Of a stretch of 64,000 nucleotides of DNA, positions 36,194 to 46,870 are shown in pieces. The stretch comes from Micropterus salmoides (Eukaryota > Chordata > Actinopteri > Centrarchiformes > Centrarchidae), in contig NW_024040707.1 of NCBI RefSeq assembly GCF_014851395.1, positions 14,172,187 to 14,236,186 on the forward strand, in the 5' to 3' direction. The translations under genes were made by a program, and so were the position numbers. A model generated the notes under the pieces. That model was not told the origin of the DNA and made no database searches. It saw only the letters and a program-made list of their open reading frames with translations. How positions within the stretch are numbered: position 1 is the stretch's first letter; every line of letters starts with the position of its first letter.

Positions 36194-37610
36194 CGTGCTT
36201 TCCCTAAATGCAGGCAGGCTGAGTAACGGTGTGGGTCACGTTATGTGAACTTCAAACAAAATGTAGCAATATTATTGCAAGTAGCCTCCGCTCTTTGAAG
36301 AGCTGGGAGACAGGCTGGGTAATGGAGATTATTGCATATTAACATGGAAAATACTTTTGTTGCTGTTGTTGAGTTACATTTGGGGCTACAGTCAAAACAT
36401 CTGGCGATGCCTTTGTTGCAAGAGACCCTATATTGCTTTATTATTTGTCCAAACAATGGAATACATTTGCCTGAGGTACAAACATGGTCACAGTCATTAG
36501 ATGAAGTCACAAAATGCAATTTTACAGCCTACTTTATACTTACATGTGCAATCCATACTGTTCAATACAGTGACCCTAGGCTTTATCGAACCCCCCCCAG
36601 GCAAATCTTGTCAAATCCCAATGGCAAAGATCAAACTGAGGTCATTCAGGGGACACAACCATAAAAACATAAAGGCTAAAGCCAAAGGTATGCAGAAAAT
36701 CAAAGACATTTAAACACTCTAGGTGCATCTGTTTTCAGTAAGTTGCAGTTTTGAATTAAACAATGTTTGTCTTTCTCACATGCAAATACACCTGTAGTGG
36801 GGGAGGAAGTATTCAAAACCTTTGCTTAAGTAAGACTGCTACCACCACACTGTAAATGCATTCTGTTAAAATGTTACTGGAGTAAAAGTATGTAAGCATA
36901 ATCAGCAAAATGTAGTTAAAGTATTAAAGCAAAGGTAGTCATTATTACTCATCATTTACTGATTTAGTTGGTTGAGGTGGAGCTCCTTGTGAATTGTTTT
37001 GTATAGGACTGCAACTAGTGATTAATTTCATTAAAGATGAGTTTGCTGATTATTTTCTCCATTAAACAAATTGATTGACTGTAAAAAGTCTGAAAATAGT
37101 GAGAAATTCCGTCACAATTACCCAGAGCCCAAATAAGTGACACCTTCACAATGCTCGTTCTGTCCAACCAATAATCCAAACCTCAAAATTATTACAAATA
37201 AATTTGAATTCTTATCAGGAAAAGCAGCACATTTGTGAAGCTGGAACAATGAAATTGTTTTGCATGAAAAATAATTTTTTAATTGTAATCTTTTTTCAAT
37301 CAATTAATCAGTTAATCCATTAATAATTTTACTTGTATAAACCCGTTTCATTTTTACCACAGCATCATATTTTATAGAACAGCTGTTGTCAGGATTTCCT
37401 AAACAGAACCCAGAAGCAGACTGGAGGCAGAGCAGTTCAGGATGTTTATTGGTGTGGACAAACGGTGGATGTTAAAGCATGGTCGTGGAGGGCGGCAGGC
37501 AGGCAGATAACTTGAGCTGACTGATGGGCAGGCAAGGTAAAAAGGATTGGGTCCAGAGATCACAAAACGAAGGCAGGTGCAGTACCTTAAATGTGTACTT
37601 AAGCAAAATA
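35789..37610. other. Intergenic, no gene recognised; (CT)n at 36160-36190
   Basis: A (CT)n run of about 30 bp lies at 36160-36190. A 110-codon frame at 36332-36664 has no recognised similarity. 37385-37600 resembles a dispersed fish repeat ('tcaggatttcctaaacagaa', 'cagttcaggatgtttatt'). Confidence 0.4.
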
Positions 37611-38880
37611 CAGGGGTTGGACAATGAAACTGAGACGCCGCTCATTTTAGTTTGGGAGGTTTCATGGCTAAATTGGACCAGCCTGGTGGCCAATCTCCAT
37701 TAATTGCACATTGAACCAATAAGAGCAGACTGTGAAGGTCCAATTAGCAGGGTAAGAGCACAGTTTTGCTCAAAATATTGCAATGCACACAACATTATGG
37801 GTGACATACCAGAGTTCAAAAGAGGACAAATTGTTGGTGCACGTCTTGCTGGCGCATCTGTGACCAAGACAGCAAGTCTTTGTGATGTATCAAGAGCCAC
37901 GGTATCCAGGGTAATGTCAGCATACCACCAAGAAGGACGAACCACATCCAACAGGATTAACTGTGGACGCAAGAGGAAGCTGTCTGAAAGGGATGTTCGG
38001 GTGCTAACCCGGATTGTATCCAAAAAACATAAAACCACGGCTGCCCAAATCACGGCAGAATTAAATGTGCACCTCAACTCTCCTGTTTCCACCAAAACTG
38101 TCCGTCGGGAGCTCCACAGGGTCAATATACACGGCCGGGCTGCTATAGCCAAACCTTTGGTCACTCGTGCCAATGCCAAACGTCGGTTTCAATGGTGCAA
38201 GGAGCGCAAATCTTGGGATGTGGACAATGTGAAACATGTATTGTTCTCTGATGAGTCCGCCTTCACTGTTTTCCCCACATCCGGGAGAGTTACGGTGTGG
38301 AGAAGCCCCAAAGAAGCGTACCACCCAGACTGTTGCATGCCCAGAGTGAAGCATGGGGGTGGATCAGTGATGGTTTGGGCTGCCATATCATGGCATTCCC
38401 TTGGCCCCATACTTGTGCTAGATGGGCGCGTCACTGCCAAGGACTACCGAACCATTCTGGAGGACCATGTGCATCCAATGGTTCAAACATTGTATCCTGA
38501 AGGAGGTGCCGTGTATCAGGATGACAATGCACCAATACACACAGCAAGACTGGTGAAAGATTGGTTTGATGAACATGAAAGTGAAGTTGAACATCTCCCA
38601 TGGCCTTCACAGTCACCAGATCTAAATATTATTGAGCCACTTTGGGGTGTTTTGGAGGAGCGAGTCAGGAAACATTTTCCTCCACCAGCATCACGTCGTG
38701 ACCTGGCCACTATCCTGCAAGAAGAATGGCTTAAAATCCCTCTGACCACTGTGCAGGACTTGTATATGTCATTCCCAAGATGAATTGACGCTGTATTGGC
38801 CGCAAAAAAAGGCCCTACACCATACTAATAAATTATTGTGGTCTAAAACCAGGTGTTTCAGTTTCATTGTCCAATCCCTG
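37611..38880 (+). mobile_element. Nearly intact Tc1/mariner-type transposon, DD36E type
   Basis: 1270 bp between TA dinucleotides (37609-37610 and 38881-38882), as expected of TA-target insertion. The left end CAGGGGTTGGACAATGAAAC and the right end (reverse complement CAGGGATTGGACAATGAAAC) differ at one base in the first 20. One transposase ORF fills the centre. The low divergence of the ends suggests a relatively recent insertion. DD36E spacing points to the Incomer-like Tc1/mariner group known from fish (recalled from literature). Confidence 0.9.
37797..38783 (+). CDS. Tc1/mariner-type transposase, C-terminally truncated by a premature TGA
   Basis: The start ATG at 37797 (MGDIPEFKRGQIVGARLAGA) is preferred over the in-frame ATG at 37704 because family proteins begin here. 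It encodes 328 residues. Residues ~15-48 form a helix-turn-helix (TASLCDVSRATVSRVM), residues 57-66 a GRPR-type hook (GRKRKLSERD), and ~99-125 the second binding helix region. The DDE catalytic triad is visible: D152 (VLFSDESAF), D243 (YQDDNAPIHTA) and E280 (SPDLNIIEPLWG), with 36 residues between the last two. TGA at 38781-38783 follows SFPR. Without it the frame would run 14 more codons to TAA at 38826-38828, ending in the family-typical AVLAAKKGPTPY. The stop is probably a CGA-to-TGA change. Whether the shortened protein still works cannot be read from sequence. Confidence 0.9.
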   Translation: MGDIPEFKRGQIVGARLAGASVTKTASLCDVSRATVSRVMSAYHQEGRTTSNRINCGRKRKLSERDVRVLTRIVSKKHKTTAAQITAELNVHLNSPVSTKTVRRELHRVNIHGRAAIAKPLVTRANAKRRFQWCKERKSWDVDNVKHVLFSDESAFTVFPTSGRVTVWRSPKEAYHPDCCMPRVKHGGGSVMVWAAISWHSLGPILVLDGRVTAKDYRTILEDHVHPMVQTLYPEGGAVYQDDNAPIHTARLVKDWFDEHESEVEHLPWPSQSPDLNIIEPLWGVLEERVRKHFPPPASRRDLATILQEEWLKIPLTTVQDLYMSFPR

Positions 38881-38882
38881 TA

Positions 38883-41537
38883 CTTTACATTCCGCCACTG
38901 TTTGTCAGTCAGATTATCTCTTAGATTTTTGCATCATTCATCAACTGGGACTTCTTCCCTCATTTCCGTTTTCTATGAACTATTTTTATTTCATAGCCCT
39001 GTAATTTTTTATTTATTCACAGCCATTATGCTAAGCTACATTTTTAAAAGTCATCTTTATTTGTTTACATTTATTAAAGACTCTCAAGGACATGTGATGT
39101 GTGGCATTTCCAGAGAGAGGGAGCATGTTCTCGGGTTGTGCTCAACTTGGTACAATTAATACATGGTGTCAACACGTTGTTGTTGTTGTTGTTCATACTC
39201 GTGTCATTGTTGTTCAAGTACTCACCCCTAAAGCAGCCATTAACGGTGGTTCACTCTCACCGCTCTCCTAGCATCGTATTCAGTTGTAGCAGGCAGCTTT
39301 TTTTTCCAGCAAAAAGCAATAAAAACCCACTGTACACACATAATCTGGAAAGTCTCAGATCAAATTATATCAGGTCTGTTGCCACTATGCAAAATCACTC
39401 AGTTCAACTATCCACAGAGCAAATGTATGCATTTTTATGTCATCCATCTTCTAATTTCACACTTAATCACAGCTGCTCATCTACATTAACATTTCCATTT
39501 ATCCCAACTACCACCATACACCACCGTTTAATTACATTTGCACACATTATTGATATGACAGTGTATTGATTCCATGTCCACTTTCTGTCTATATTTTCCT
39601 ACATGAAAGTAGACAGATGGTCATTTAGAATATAAGGTGAACCACTTCAAAGTAATAAGAGAAATGAAGCTCAGAGGAGCTTCACCTTTACCTCTCCTGG
39701 AGATGAAGCATCCTTCTTTAATCATGCACCTTTAAATAGAAACAACACATTTTCTATATTTTGTACACTTTAATGTAGTAGATGTTCCTAAAGTATGTGA
39801 TATGTTCTAATTTTCCTTGATAAAGACATTCAGAGTCAGTAACAGTCCCATTATACTGTAATATCACAACATTTTTTCAGTCTTTATGCTAAGCTAAGCT
39901 AAGCTAAGCTAACCATCGCCTGGCTGCAGCTTCATATTTCATGGACAGATACGAAGAGCAGTATTAATCTTCTCATCCAACTCTCTACAAGTAAGCGTAT
40001 TGTCAGATGTCAGTCAGATGTAATCTGAATGTCAATTCCTTTGTCCGAGAAATATTTATATCTTATCATTTTCAAATGGGATAAATACAAAAAGACAGAA
40101 TATATCTAACAGTAACAAGGAACCATTTTATGTCCTTGACCCATGCCTCTTTGAAATGCAGCGTGGCCTAAAATGTCACCCAAGGCTGAATCCTCCTCTG
40201 GCTGTGCTTATAGCTGAAGTGCTTTGGGGGAAGGGAGGATGGGCGGTTGGCAGGTGGCTGGGGAAGGAGGGGCATATAGCGTATATATTTCTCTGTATAT
40301 GTTTTATATGTAATTCAATTTTAAAATCTTGGATGGTTCTATTAACTCTACAGAAAACGTCACATATAGGCAGCTGCATATATTGATATACTGATATTTT
40401 TGCAGTGAGCAGTAAAACAGTGAAACTTAATCTTATGACTTTTAGGTTGTTTATTTAAAAATAATTGCCAGAGCACCTTCATTATACCTAAAAGTGTATA
40501 TACTGCACTCTGCCTTTGGATAATCATGGGAAAAATGCAGCATCTACAAACGTGTGTTTTTATTATTACAACACATTTAGGCTATGTTGGTAAGTGAAGC
40601 ACAGGAGAAGAGCAAACCGTCAACAACTTTACTTTAGGGTACTTTGGGGTACATTTTTCAACCTGGATTTATTTCCCTATGTTTTGTGTAAAAGTGACTA
40701 ATGTGGAAAACAATTTCTGACATTGGTCCAGTAGTACAAGCATAGCAGTAAAACAGAGCTGCAATGTAATATTTGGTGGCAATTGCACACCTTCAAAGTA
40801 CACCTGCTAAAGTGCTGACAGACTCAGGACAGGCTGCGATTGTTAGTACAAGTGTCTGATAACATTGTGGAAAGGATCCCTAAAGAGATAGACCTAGACC
40901 ATTTTTGTTTAACTAGAAACAGCCGCTATATCGCTCTGTTCAAAGCCACCAGACTCCATTGACAAAAGATGTTGTCTCTATTAGTCACATAGACACAAAT
41001 ACCTTGAGAAAATAGTGTCCAGGTTACAAAATATAGATTTACCCGTAACTAGCAGCAGCAGCTAGGCACAGCATACTCACTCTACCTCTCTGCCTGTTAC
41101 TCTTCCCCCCGTACAACACATAATTCTTAGAGATTAAATGTAGCTGTTTTACAGCATTTCCTTTTGTGTAATGTATTGAAGTACACCGAATTGCATGAAA
41201 TTCACCAGAATCAAAAATGGAGGCAGCACTTAATTTTTCTCTGCTAATCTAGGCTAGTTACTTTTTGCTTTTAACCAAGTTAATTTAGCTTTTTTTTTCA
41301 TCTTGAAGAAACTGCCTCATTACTTATTCTTGATAACAAACTGAACTTTTCAAATACAGGGACAGAGCAAGAAGTAAAAGAAAAAGTAGGTTTCATCTGG
41401 TTCATCTGGTTCTAGCCACAACATGACTTTAACAAACGTCTTTTAATTTGAGCCTGCTGCATTGCACTTTAAACCTGGTCAGTTTTTGTTTCTTGTTTCT
41501 ATATAAGTTTTTTTCAGGCTGAATAGTTGTGACAAAG
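38883..41537. other. Intergenic with repeat remnants
   Basis: No gene recognised. A right arm of the foldback family lies at 39838-40000. The segment 39240-39350 shares 'ggttcactctcaccgctctc' and 'aaaaacccactgtacac' with a related block at 42495-42590 (two copies of one dispersed repeat). Confidence 0.45.
39838..40000. mobile_element. Foldback/MITE family, copy C (right arm only)
   Basis: 'tttatgctaagctaagctaa', 'ggctgcagcttcatatttc' and 'tcttctcatccaactctc' match the right arms of copies B and D. A left arm was not found. The AGCTA motif is repeated four to five times here. Confidence 0.55.
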
Positions 41538-41871
41538 AGCAGCACGGTGGCCTAGTGGATAGCATCGTTGCCTCACAGCAAGGTCAACCTGGCCTTTCTG
41601 TGTGGAGTTTGCATAATCTCCCCGTGTCTGTGGGTTCTTTCCGGGTTCTCCGGCTTCCTCCCACCATCCAAAGACATGCAGACTAGGTTGATTGGTGATC
41701 CTAAATTGTCCTTAGGTGTGAGTGTGAGTGTGACTGGTTATTTGTCTATCTGTGGCCCAATGATGGATTGGCGACCTGTCCAGGGTGTACCCTGCCTTTC
41801 GCCCGATGTCAGCTGGGATTGGCTCCAGCCTCCCACGACCCTGTACGCAGGATAAGCGGTAACAATGGATG
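41538..41871 (+). mobile_element. tRNA-derived SINE with RTE-like 3' tail type
   Basis: Begins GAGCAGCACGGTGGCCTAGT (A-box region), then 'ttgcctcacagcaaggt', 'gtgtggagtttgcat', 'ccaaagacatgcag', 'gcgacctgtccagggtgtac' and ends 'gataagcggtaacaatgga'. This is one of the commonest fish SINE-like repeats. The B-box segment appears deleted between 'caaggtc' and 'cctttctgtgtgg', so this copy should be transcriptionally dead. Confidence 0.75.
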
Positions 41872-42178
41872 GTGTGACAAAGGTTAGATGTGCTCAGCCG
41901 CCAGACGAACTACATAAAGAACTGCAGGCTACAAAACAGGCCTTGAGCTTCATCAGGAAAAAGAAAAAGTGGATTTCAATCCAGCGCTCCGTGGCCTTAA
42001 TCTGCAGGATTAGGGCGTTGGAAAGTGTCTGGGTACGTGTGCATGTATGTCTGTTTGCAAAGCTTTCTTTGTAGGTAACTTGCTTGTGTGTTACGTGGGC
42101 TTGCATGCTTGTGTATACCAACATAGGTGTGAATCAGAGTGTAAACAGTACTATCCAGAGACACGTGTAGCAGCAGAA

Positions 42179-42229
42179 GGCAGGCAGGCAGGCAGGCAAG
42201 CAGGCAAGCAGGCAGGCAAGCAGGCAGGC
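42179..42229. repeat. (GGCA/AGCA)n tetranucleotide repeat
   Basis: About 51 bp of GGCA with AGCA interruptions, followed by a (GAGC/GAGG) stretch. Confidence 0.9.
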
Positions 42230-45199
42230 GATAGGGAGCGAGGGAGCGAGGGAGGGAGGTGCCCATGGGTTAAGAGCTAAAGCCGCTTGGCCCAGATGAA
42301 GATGGCTCTCAGGCTCTCTGCCAATCAAAGCCCAGCCAACAGCCCACTCTCAATGACAGGGCAGGGAAACTAGGAGTTAGGCCACACGCATATTTGATAT
42401 ACTTGCAGGGTTAGTCTCCAACCGACTGAGTTCCCCTCAGTTCTAGGGAGAGTTATAGCGAATTTTAGCGCATTGTTTTGTTTTTATAGCCCACAACTTA
42501 GTTCACTCTCACTGCGCTCATAGTATCATCTTTGGCCTCAACAGGCAAGTGTTTTCACAGAAAAAGCTCTAAAAACCAACTGTACACTGCTCAGCAGCAG
42601 ACAGCAGCAAAGTTAACAGCTAGCTGGTGAACATGTGCCGCATTTAGAGGTTTGACTAAAGAAGATCCACCAGCTGTTAAAATATCCTAATATTCATATA
42701 ATGTTTGTGGATGGTAACTTGAATTTTATTTTCTTTTGCTGATTTTCTGGAAATATTATTAATTAAATTTGCATTATATTTGGATGGAAACCTAGCTACT
42801 TTTAAAAGGTGAGACATCATCATCACATAAACTGGAACAATGAAAAAGCAACTGCGAGGTGTAAAGAATGAAACCGAACCTCTGGTTCTGTTAGCAGCTT
42901 GGATTTTTTGGTTCATCACAGGGCATTTATAGAGAGTTGGGCTTTATATGGACACACTGACATATATACCTAAACCATGGAGATGGTGCATTTATTAATT
43001 TAACCTTTATTTTGACAGAATAGTTTGACTGAGCATGCATGATCTTTTCCAACAACACCAGGTACACACTCATTAATAGAACAGAAAAACAGATGATAAA
43101 CCAGTTAAGGCTCGTTTAATGCAGGTACAGGTTAATAGTGACATTAACATAACGTTCTTGACGTTACAAGGAGCGTTTTGATCTTTAGGTGGCACTATGT
43201 TACATGGCAGAAAACATGAGATGATAAATAAATAAATACCAGTGAAATTTCACAGCTTGTGCTATAAATCCAGATATCATGGAAATGGCAGTGTTTTAAA
43301 TCTGGTATTTACACTTTGAGGACCATTTGAGAGCTGTTTACACTGTGGAAAAGAGTACTGATTATCCCCTTCTTTATCCCCCTCGTGCAAATCCTCAGTT
43401 TCATGTCTAACAACTTTGTGTTTCTTTTGTTTAATGTGTCCCTCTCACTAGTGGTAACATGCTTGATTATAGTCTGAAATGCCAGATTCTAAATTGCCTC
43501 TTCCCCTCTTGTGACCCACTCTGTAACCCTCTTCCAGCTTCCATATATTGATGCAATTTCATTTTCCTTCCTTGCCCTACTTCCTACTTCATCTTACAAG
43601 GTAATTACAGTGGAGCTAGAAGAATCCGTGATGTTTAAAATATCAGAAAGCACTGAGCACCACAGAGTGACACGAGTGAACATGATGCAGTCTGTAGCTT
43701 GTGCCAGTCAGTGAGGATAAAGTGTCTGAACATCTGCCAAAACTCAGAGATCATCTAACCAGAGATGGGCACAAAGTTCAATGTGACATAATGTCAAGCA
43801 TACAAATACTAATGGCTTTTTTTCTCCTTTCATCCATTAAATTTCAGATGTGTTTTTGGCCACACTAGCTTTAAAACTAGGCAGGTGGTGTGGCTTAAAT
43901 GAATGATACACAAGAATGTATAATCCATGTGCCTGCAGCTTTTAAGTCTTTAACAGCCACCTGTATGTCTCTCTTTCTTGTCCATCTTTTTCTCAATTGC
44001 CTCATTTAGCCTCTCCTCACTTTACTCCTCTAATCTTCGTTTTATTTTGTCCCTTTGTCCCCTTTGCCCTGTCAACCAGCTCGGCCACATCTCCCCAACC
44101 CCACCCCTCCCTCCTCCCCTCTAATTTGTCATTTGTCACTTGTCACAATCTATCATTCCTACTCATTAAGCCACCTTGCCATGGAAGCATGATGCTGCCT
44201 TCCATACAAATAGAAATTTCACTCAGGGTCCTTGAGGTGACCCCGAACCAATGAATAGTTATAGACATTTTACTATGATCAGAGAAGTGACATGTGAAAT
44301 TGACATTTGTGTTCCAGTAGAAGCTAAAGTGTGAGTAATTTGACACAGCTTCTTAATGCAAAGTTCATTGTAATTTCCTTTTTAAAACAAAAATCCACAC
44401 AATTTAGAGATGACGATAATATTAATAATGTTATTTGTACAGAACCTTTCACAAGCACAGTGTAACTCTAATGCTCTACATCAACTTGTATAGATAAAAA
44501 AATAAAGTAAAAGGGGTAGAATAATATGAATTACACTGTAACATTGAATATGAGTAAATATAATATACTTTTGTTAAGATTCAATAAAATCAATGATACA
44601 GGGTACTTAAAAGCAAGCTTTAAAGGGTGAGTTTTTAGATGTTTCTTAAGGAATTTCCAGAAGTTGCATAGAATATTTATGGTCCATAATAAGAGAAGGC
44701 ACAAAAAAATTGTGGTACAAAACACACAAGAGCCGCCAAGTGTTTGTCTTTCTTTTATTGTTTGTCTTTAGATACAATTTGTCTTTAGATATTGATTAGA
44801 AATAAAAAAAGCAAACAAAAGTTAACGTTTAAAAAATAGCCTCTCCCACACACGTATCCAGGAGACCCAAATAATGGCAACACCGGGGCAGTTCAACCAG
44901 AGCGTGGGGTAAGAGATGCTTGGATTTTAGGTTATACAAGTGCAGCCTGCAGCCCTTCCACAGATAATGGGCCAAGACCACACAAGAAAATATAAAAGAG
45001 AAGAAGCATGGTGGGGGGAAAATAACAAAAGAGAGATGAATACACAGTAATGAAATTTACTCTCGTCTTCCATCTGAAAAGAACATCAAAGGAGATGCTT
45101 AATCTCAGGAGGCAGTACTTTGTCATCTGACGTGCATCCCCCCTGTCTCTCAATCCCTCTCCATATATCCCTCTCTCATGATGAACTTCCATGAGGGAG
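42230..45199. other. Gene-free region upstream of slc12a5
   Basis: No exon recognised, including no upstream alternative first exon of the KCC2a type. 42495-42590 is a second copy of the dispersed repeat at 39240. The rest is AT-rich with a C/T-rich patch at 43970-44130. Confidence 0.45.
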
Positions 45200-45609
45200 G
45201 GAGAGAGGGAGGGATAATAACGTCTGAATACATGATGAATGTAGTCACCAGGCTTAAACTGACTGGGGGGCGAGTGGTGCACAGAGACCGAGCGTGTGCA
45301 TGTGAGTGACACCGAGCGCCATCATCAACTCTCCCCTGCAGCCTCCCTCAGTCTCTCTATCCTCCTCCTGAAGAGAGAGACACAGGGATTCACGCAACAG
45401 ACAGGACAAGTAAAAGAGAGGATAAAATGTTGCTCTCCTTTCTCTACTGCTTTTTAAAAAAATTAAGCTACCAGCAGCAAGAGAAAAGAGGCAGTGAGAC
45501 GCAGAAGTAAAGCGCATCTCGTCGTAGGCTCCAGCCCACCCAAAAGCTTTTTACTAAGCAACAAGATCAGGAGCTGTGCTCAGTGCGCACAGCCTGAGGA
45601 GGAGAGAGG
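45200..45609 (+). promoter_or_regulatory. slc12a5: Presumed promoter/5' UTR of slc12a5
   Basis: The 400 bp before the ATG are richer in GC and purine/pyrimidine tracts than the flanks ('cctccctcagtctctctatc', 'gaagagagagacacaggg', 'gcagcctgaggaggagagag'), as in a typical 5' leader. A TATA-like 'gataaaatg' lies at 45420. No convincing RE1/NRSE element was found (see rejected items). The transcription start cannot be placed from sequence. Confidence 0.4.
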
Positions 45610-45664
45610 ATGCTGAACAACGTGACAGACTGCGAGGAGGGAGAGGGGGGACCCAACAGCCAGG
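45610..45664 (+). CDS. slc12a5: K-Cl cotransporter 2 (KCC2), first coding exon, isoform-b type
   Basis: ATG at 45610 opens MLNNVTDCEEGEGGPNSQ, ending in phase 1 at CAG G|GTGAGT. The mammalian KCC2b start, MLNNLTDCEDGDGG, is nearly identical, and its first exon also ends on a split Gly codon. KCC2 is the neuron-specific electroneutral K+/Cl- extruder of the plasma membrane that sets low intracellular chloride for inhibitory GABA and glycine signalling. The cytosolic N-terminus seen here carries no transmembrane segment. Exon 2, expected to continue with a DGNPKESSPF-like segment, was not found up to 64000. Teleosts have two slc12a5 copies and this fragment does not tell which one it is. Confidence 0.8.
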
Positions 45665-45741
45665 GTGAGTGACAAAACCTGCCACAGAATGATGAGCAGC
45701 GAGTGTGCGTGGCAGTGTGTGAACGGGGGTGCGTCCATTTG

Positions 45742-45756
45742 CGTGTGTGTGTGTCT

Positions 45757-45797
<41 letters not shown>

Positions 45798-45808
45798 TGT
45801 GTGTGTGC
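45742..45808. repeat. (GT)n microsatellite in slc12a5 intron 1
   Basis: An imperfect GT run of about 67 bp, 80 bp after the exon 1 donor. Confidence 0.9.
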
Positions 45809-46539
45809 TGAATGTAAGAGCGCACATGTGTTGAGTAAGGGAAAGTTAAGGAAACAAGGTTATGTTACTTCAGGGATACAGAGATAAGTCCTTTCATCTG
45901 CCTTTTTGTGTGTGAAGAAGTAAGGCTGACAGAGATGGACAGAGGAAACAAACTCTTTTAGCTCTGGTTGCATGTCTGAGCGGTACTTAAAGGTTGACAT
46001 TAAGGTTCCACATGTTGAAGGAATGGAAACAACAAGTAGATGTGCTCCAGCCAGCGGTCAGTCTGCTCCATAGCACCCTCACTTGGCTCTCACGCACTGC
46101 ACCTTGTGGGGTTGCATATGTCAATCTTTATCTGGTCAAACAGTTGAGTTCCTCTTCTCTGCTGGTTCACTGCTGGTTTTTCTAAATGATCCACTTTTGA
46201 TCAAGGGATGGATGAATTTGACGTTTTGGTGCAGCAGATATGTTTCAGATGTGGTCCGCCAGAGGTTCATCCTGTGCCTTGAGATTCATGCATTCATGGC
46301 AATCACTTTTAACCACTCAACAAAAAGGATTCCAGTGGAGCCCCTGCAGAGCGTTTTAAAAAACCAGCCTTTCAATCTCAAAGTCACTCATGTCTCTCCC
46401 CCATAAAGAACCTCTTGCCAGGGGCAATATCTGCGCATGTGTGTGGCTCTGATTGCGTATATATTCAGTCTGAGTGTTCCTAAACATGGATGCAAATACG
46501 TTGTTTGATGGCACCTTTCCATGTCACGTCGATACACCA

Positions 46540-46870
46540 TGGCAACGTCACAATTTGCCTCGCCAACGTGTTCTCATTATGCAGTCAAGTTAGTAAATAT
46601 AAAAACAAAGTTTGGTAATTAACAATTCTCATAACAATTTATGCAACACATCCTCATACCTAAACGACAAAATTGTTTTGTCCCTAAAATTACATGCGTT
46701 GACAAGCCACATGACGTTTAACACGTGGTAAATGTTGTGAAACGGTTGTAGTTTGGTTAGTTTTAGGCAACAAAACTACTTGCTTAGGAAAATCATGGTT
46801 TGGGTTAAAATAAGCACATTATGTAAGTCACGTGACGTTATTGAACTTAAAATTTGAAATTTGAAACCGC
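46540..46870 (+). repeat. Dispersed fish repeat ('ttaggcaacaaaactacttg')
   Basis: 'tggttagttttaggcaacaa', 'ggaaaatcatggtttgggtt' and 'taagtcacgtgacgtta' match a repeat family very common in fish genomes. Non-coding. Limits approximate. Confidence 0.5.

Noticed and set aside
36332..36664. 110-codon frame
   Set aside because: No domain, no splice context, codon content not distinctive; probably chance.
42230..45199. Search for an upstream KCC2a-type alternative first exon
   Set aside because: No matching start or serine/proline-rich segment with a phase-1 donor was found.
45575..45600. Possible RE1/NRSE silencer ('ctcagtgcgcacagcc') just before the slc12a5 ATG
   Set aside because: Half-site-like strings are present but spacing is three bases short of the canonical 21-bp element and several key bases differ.
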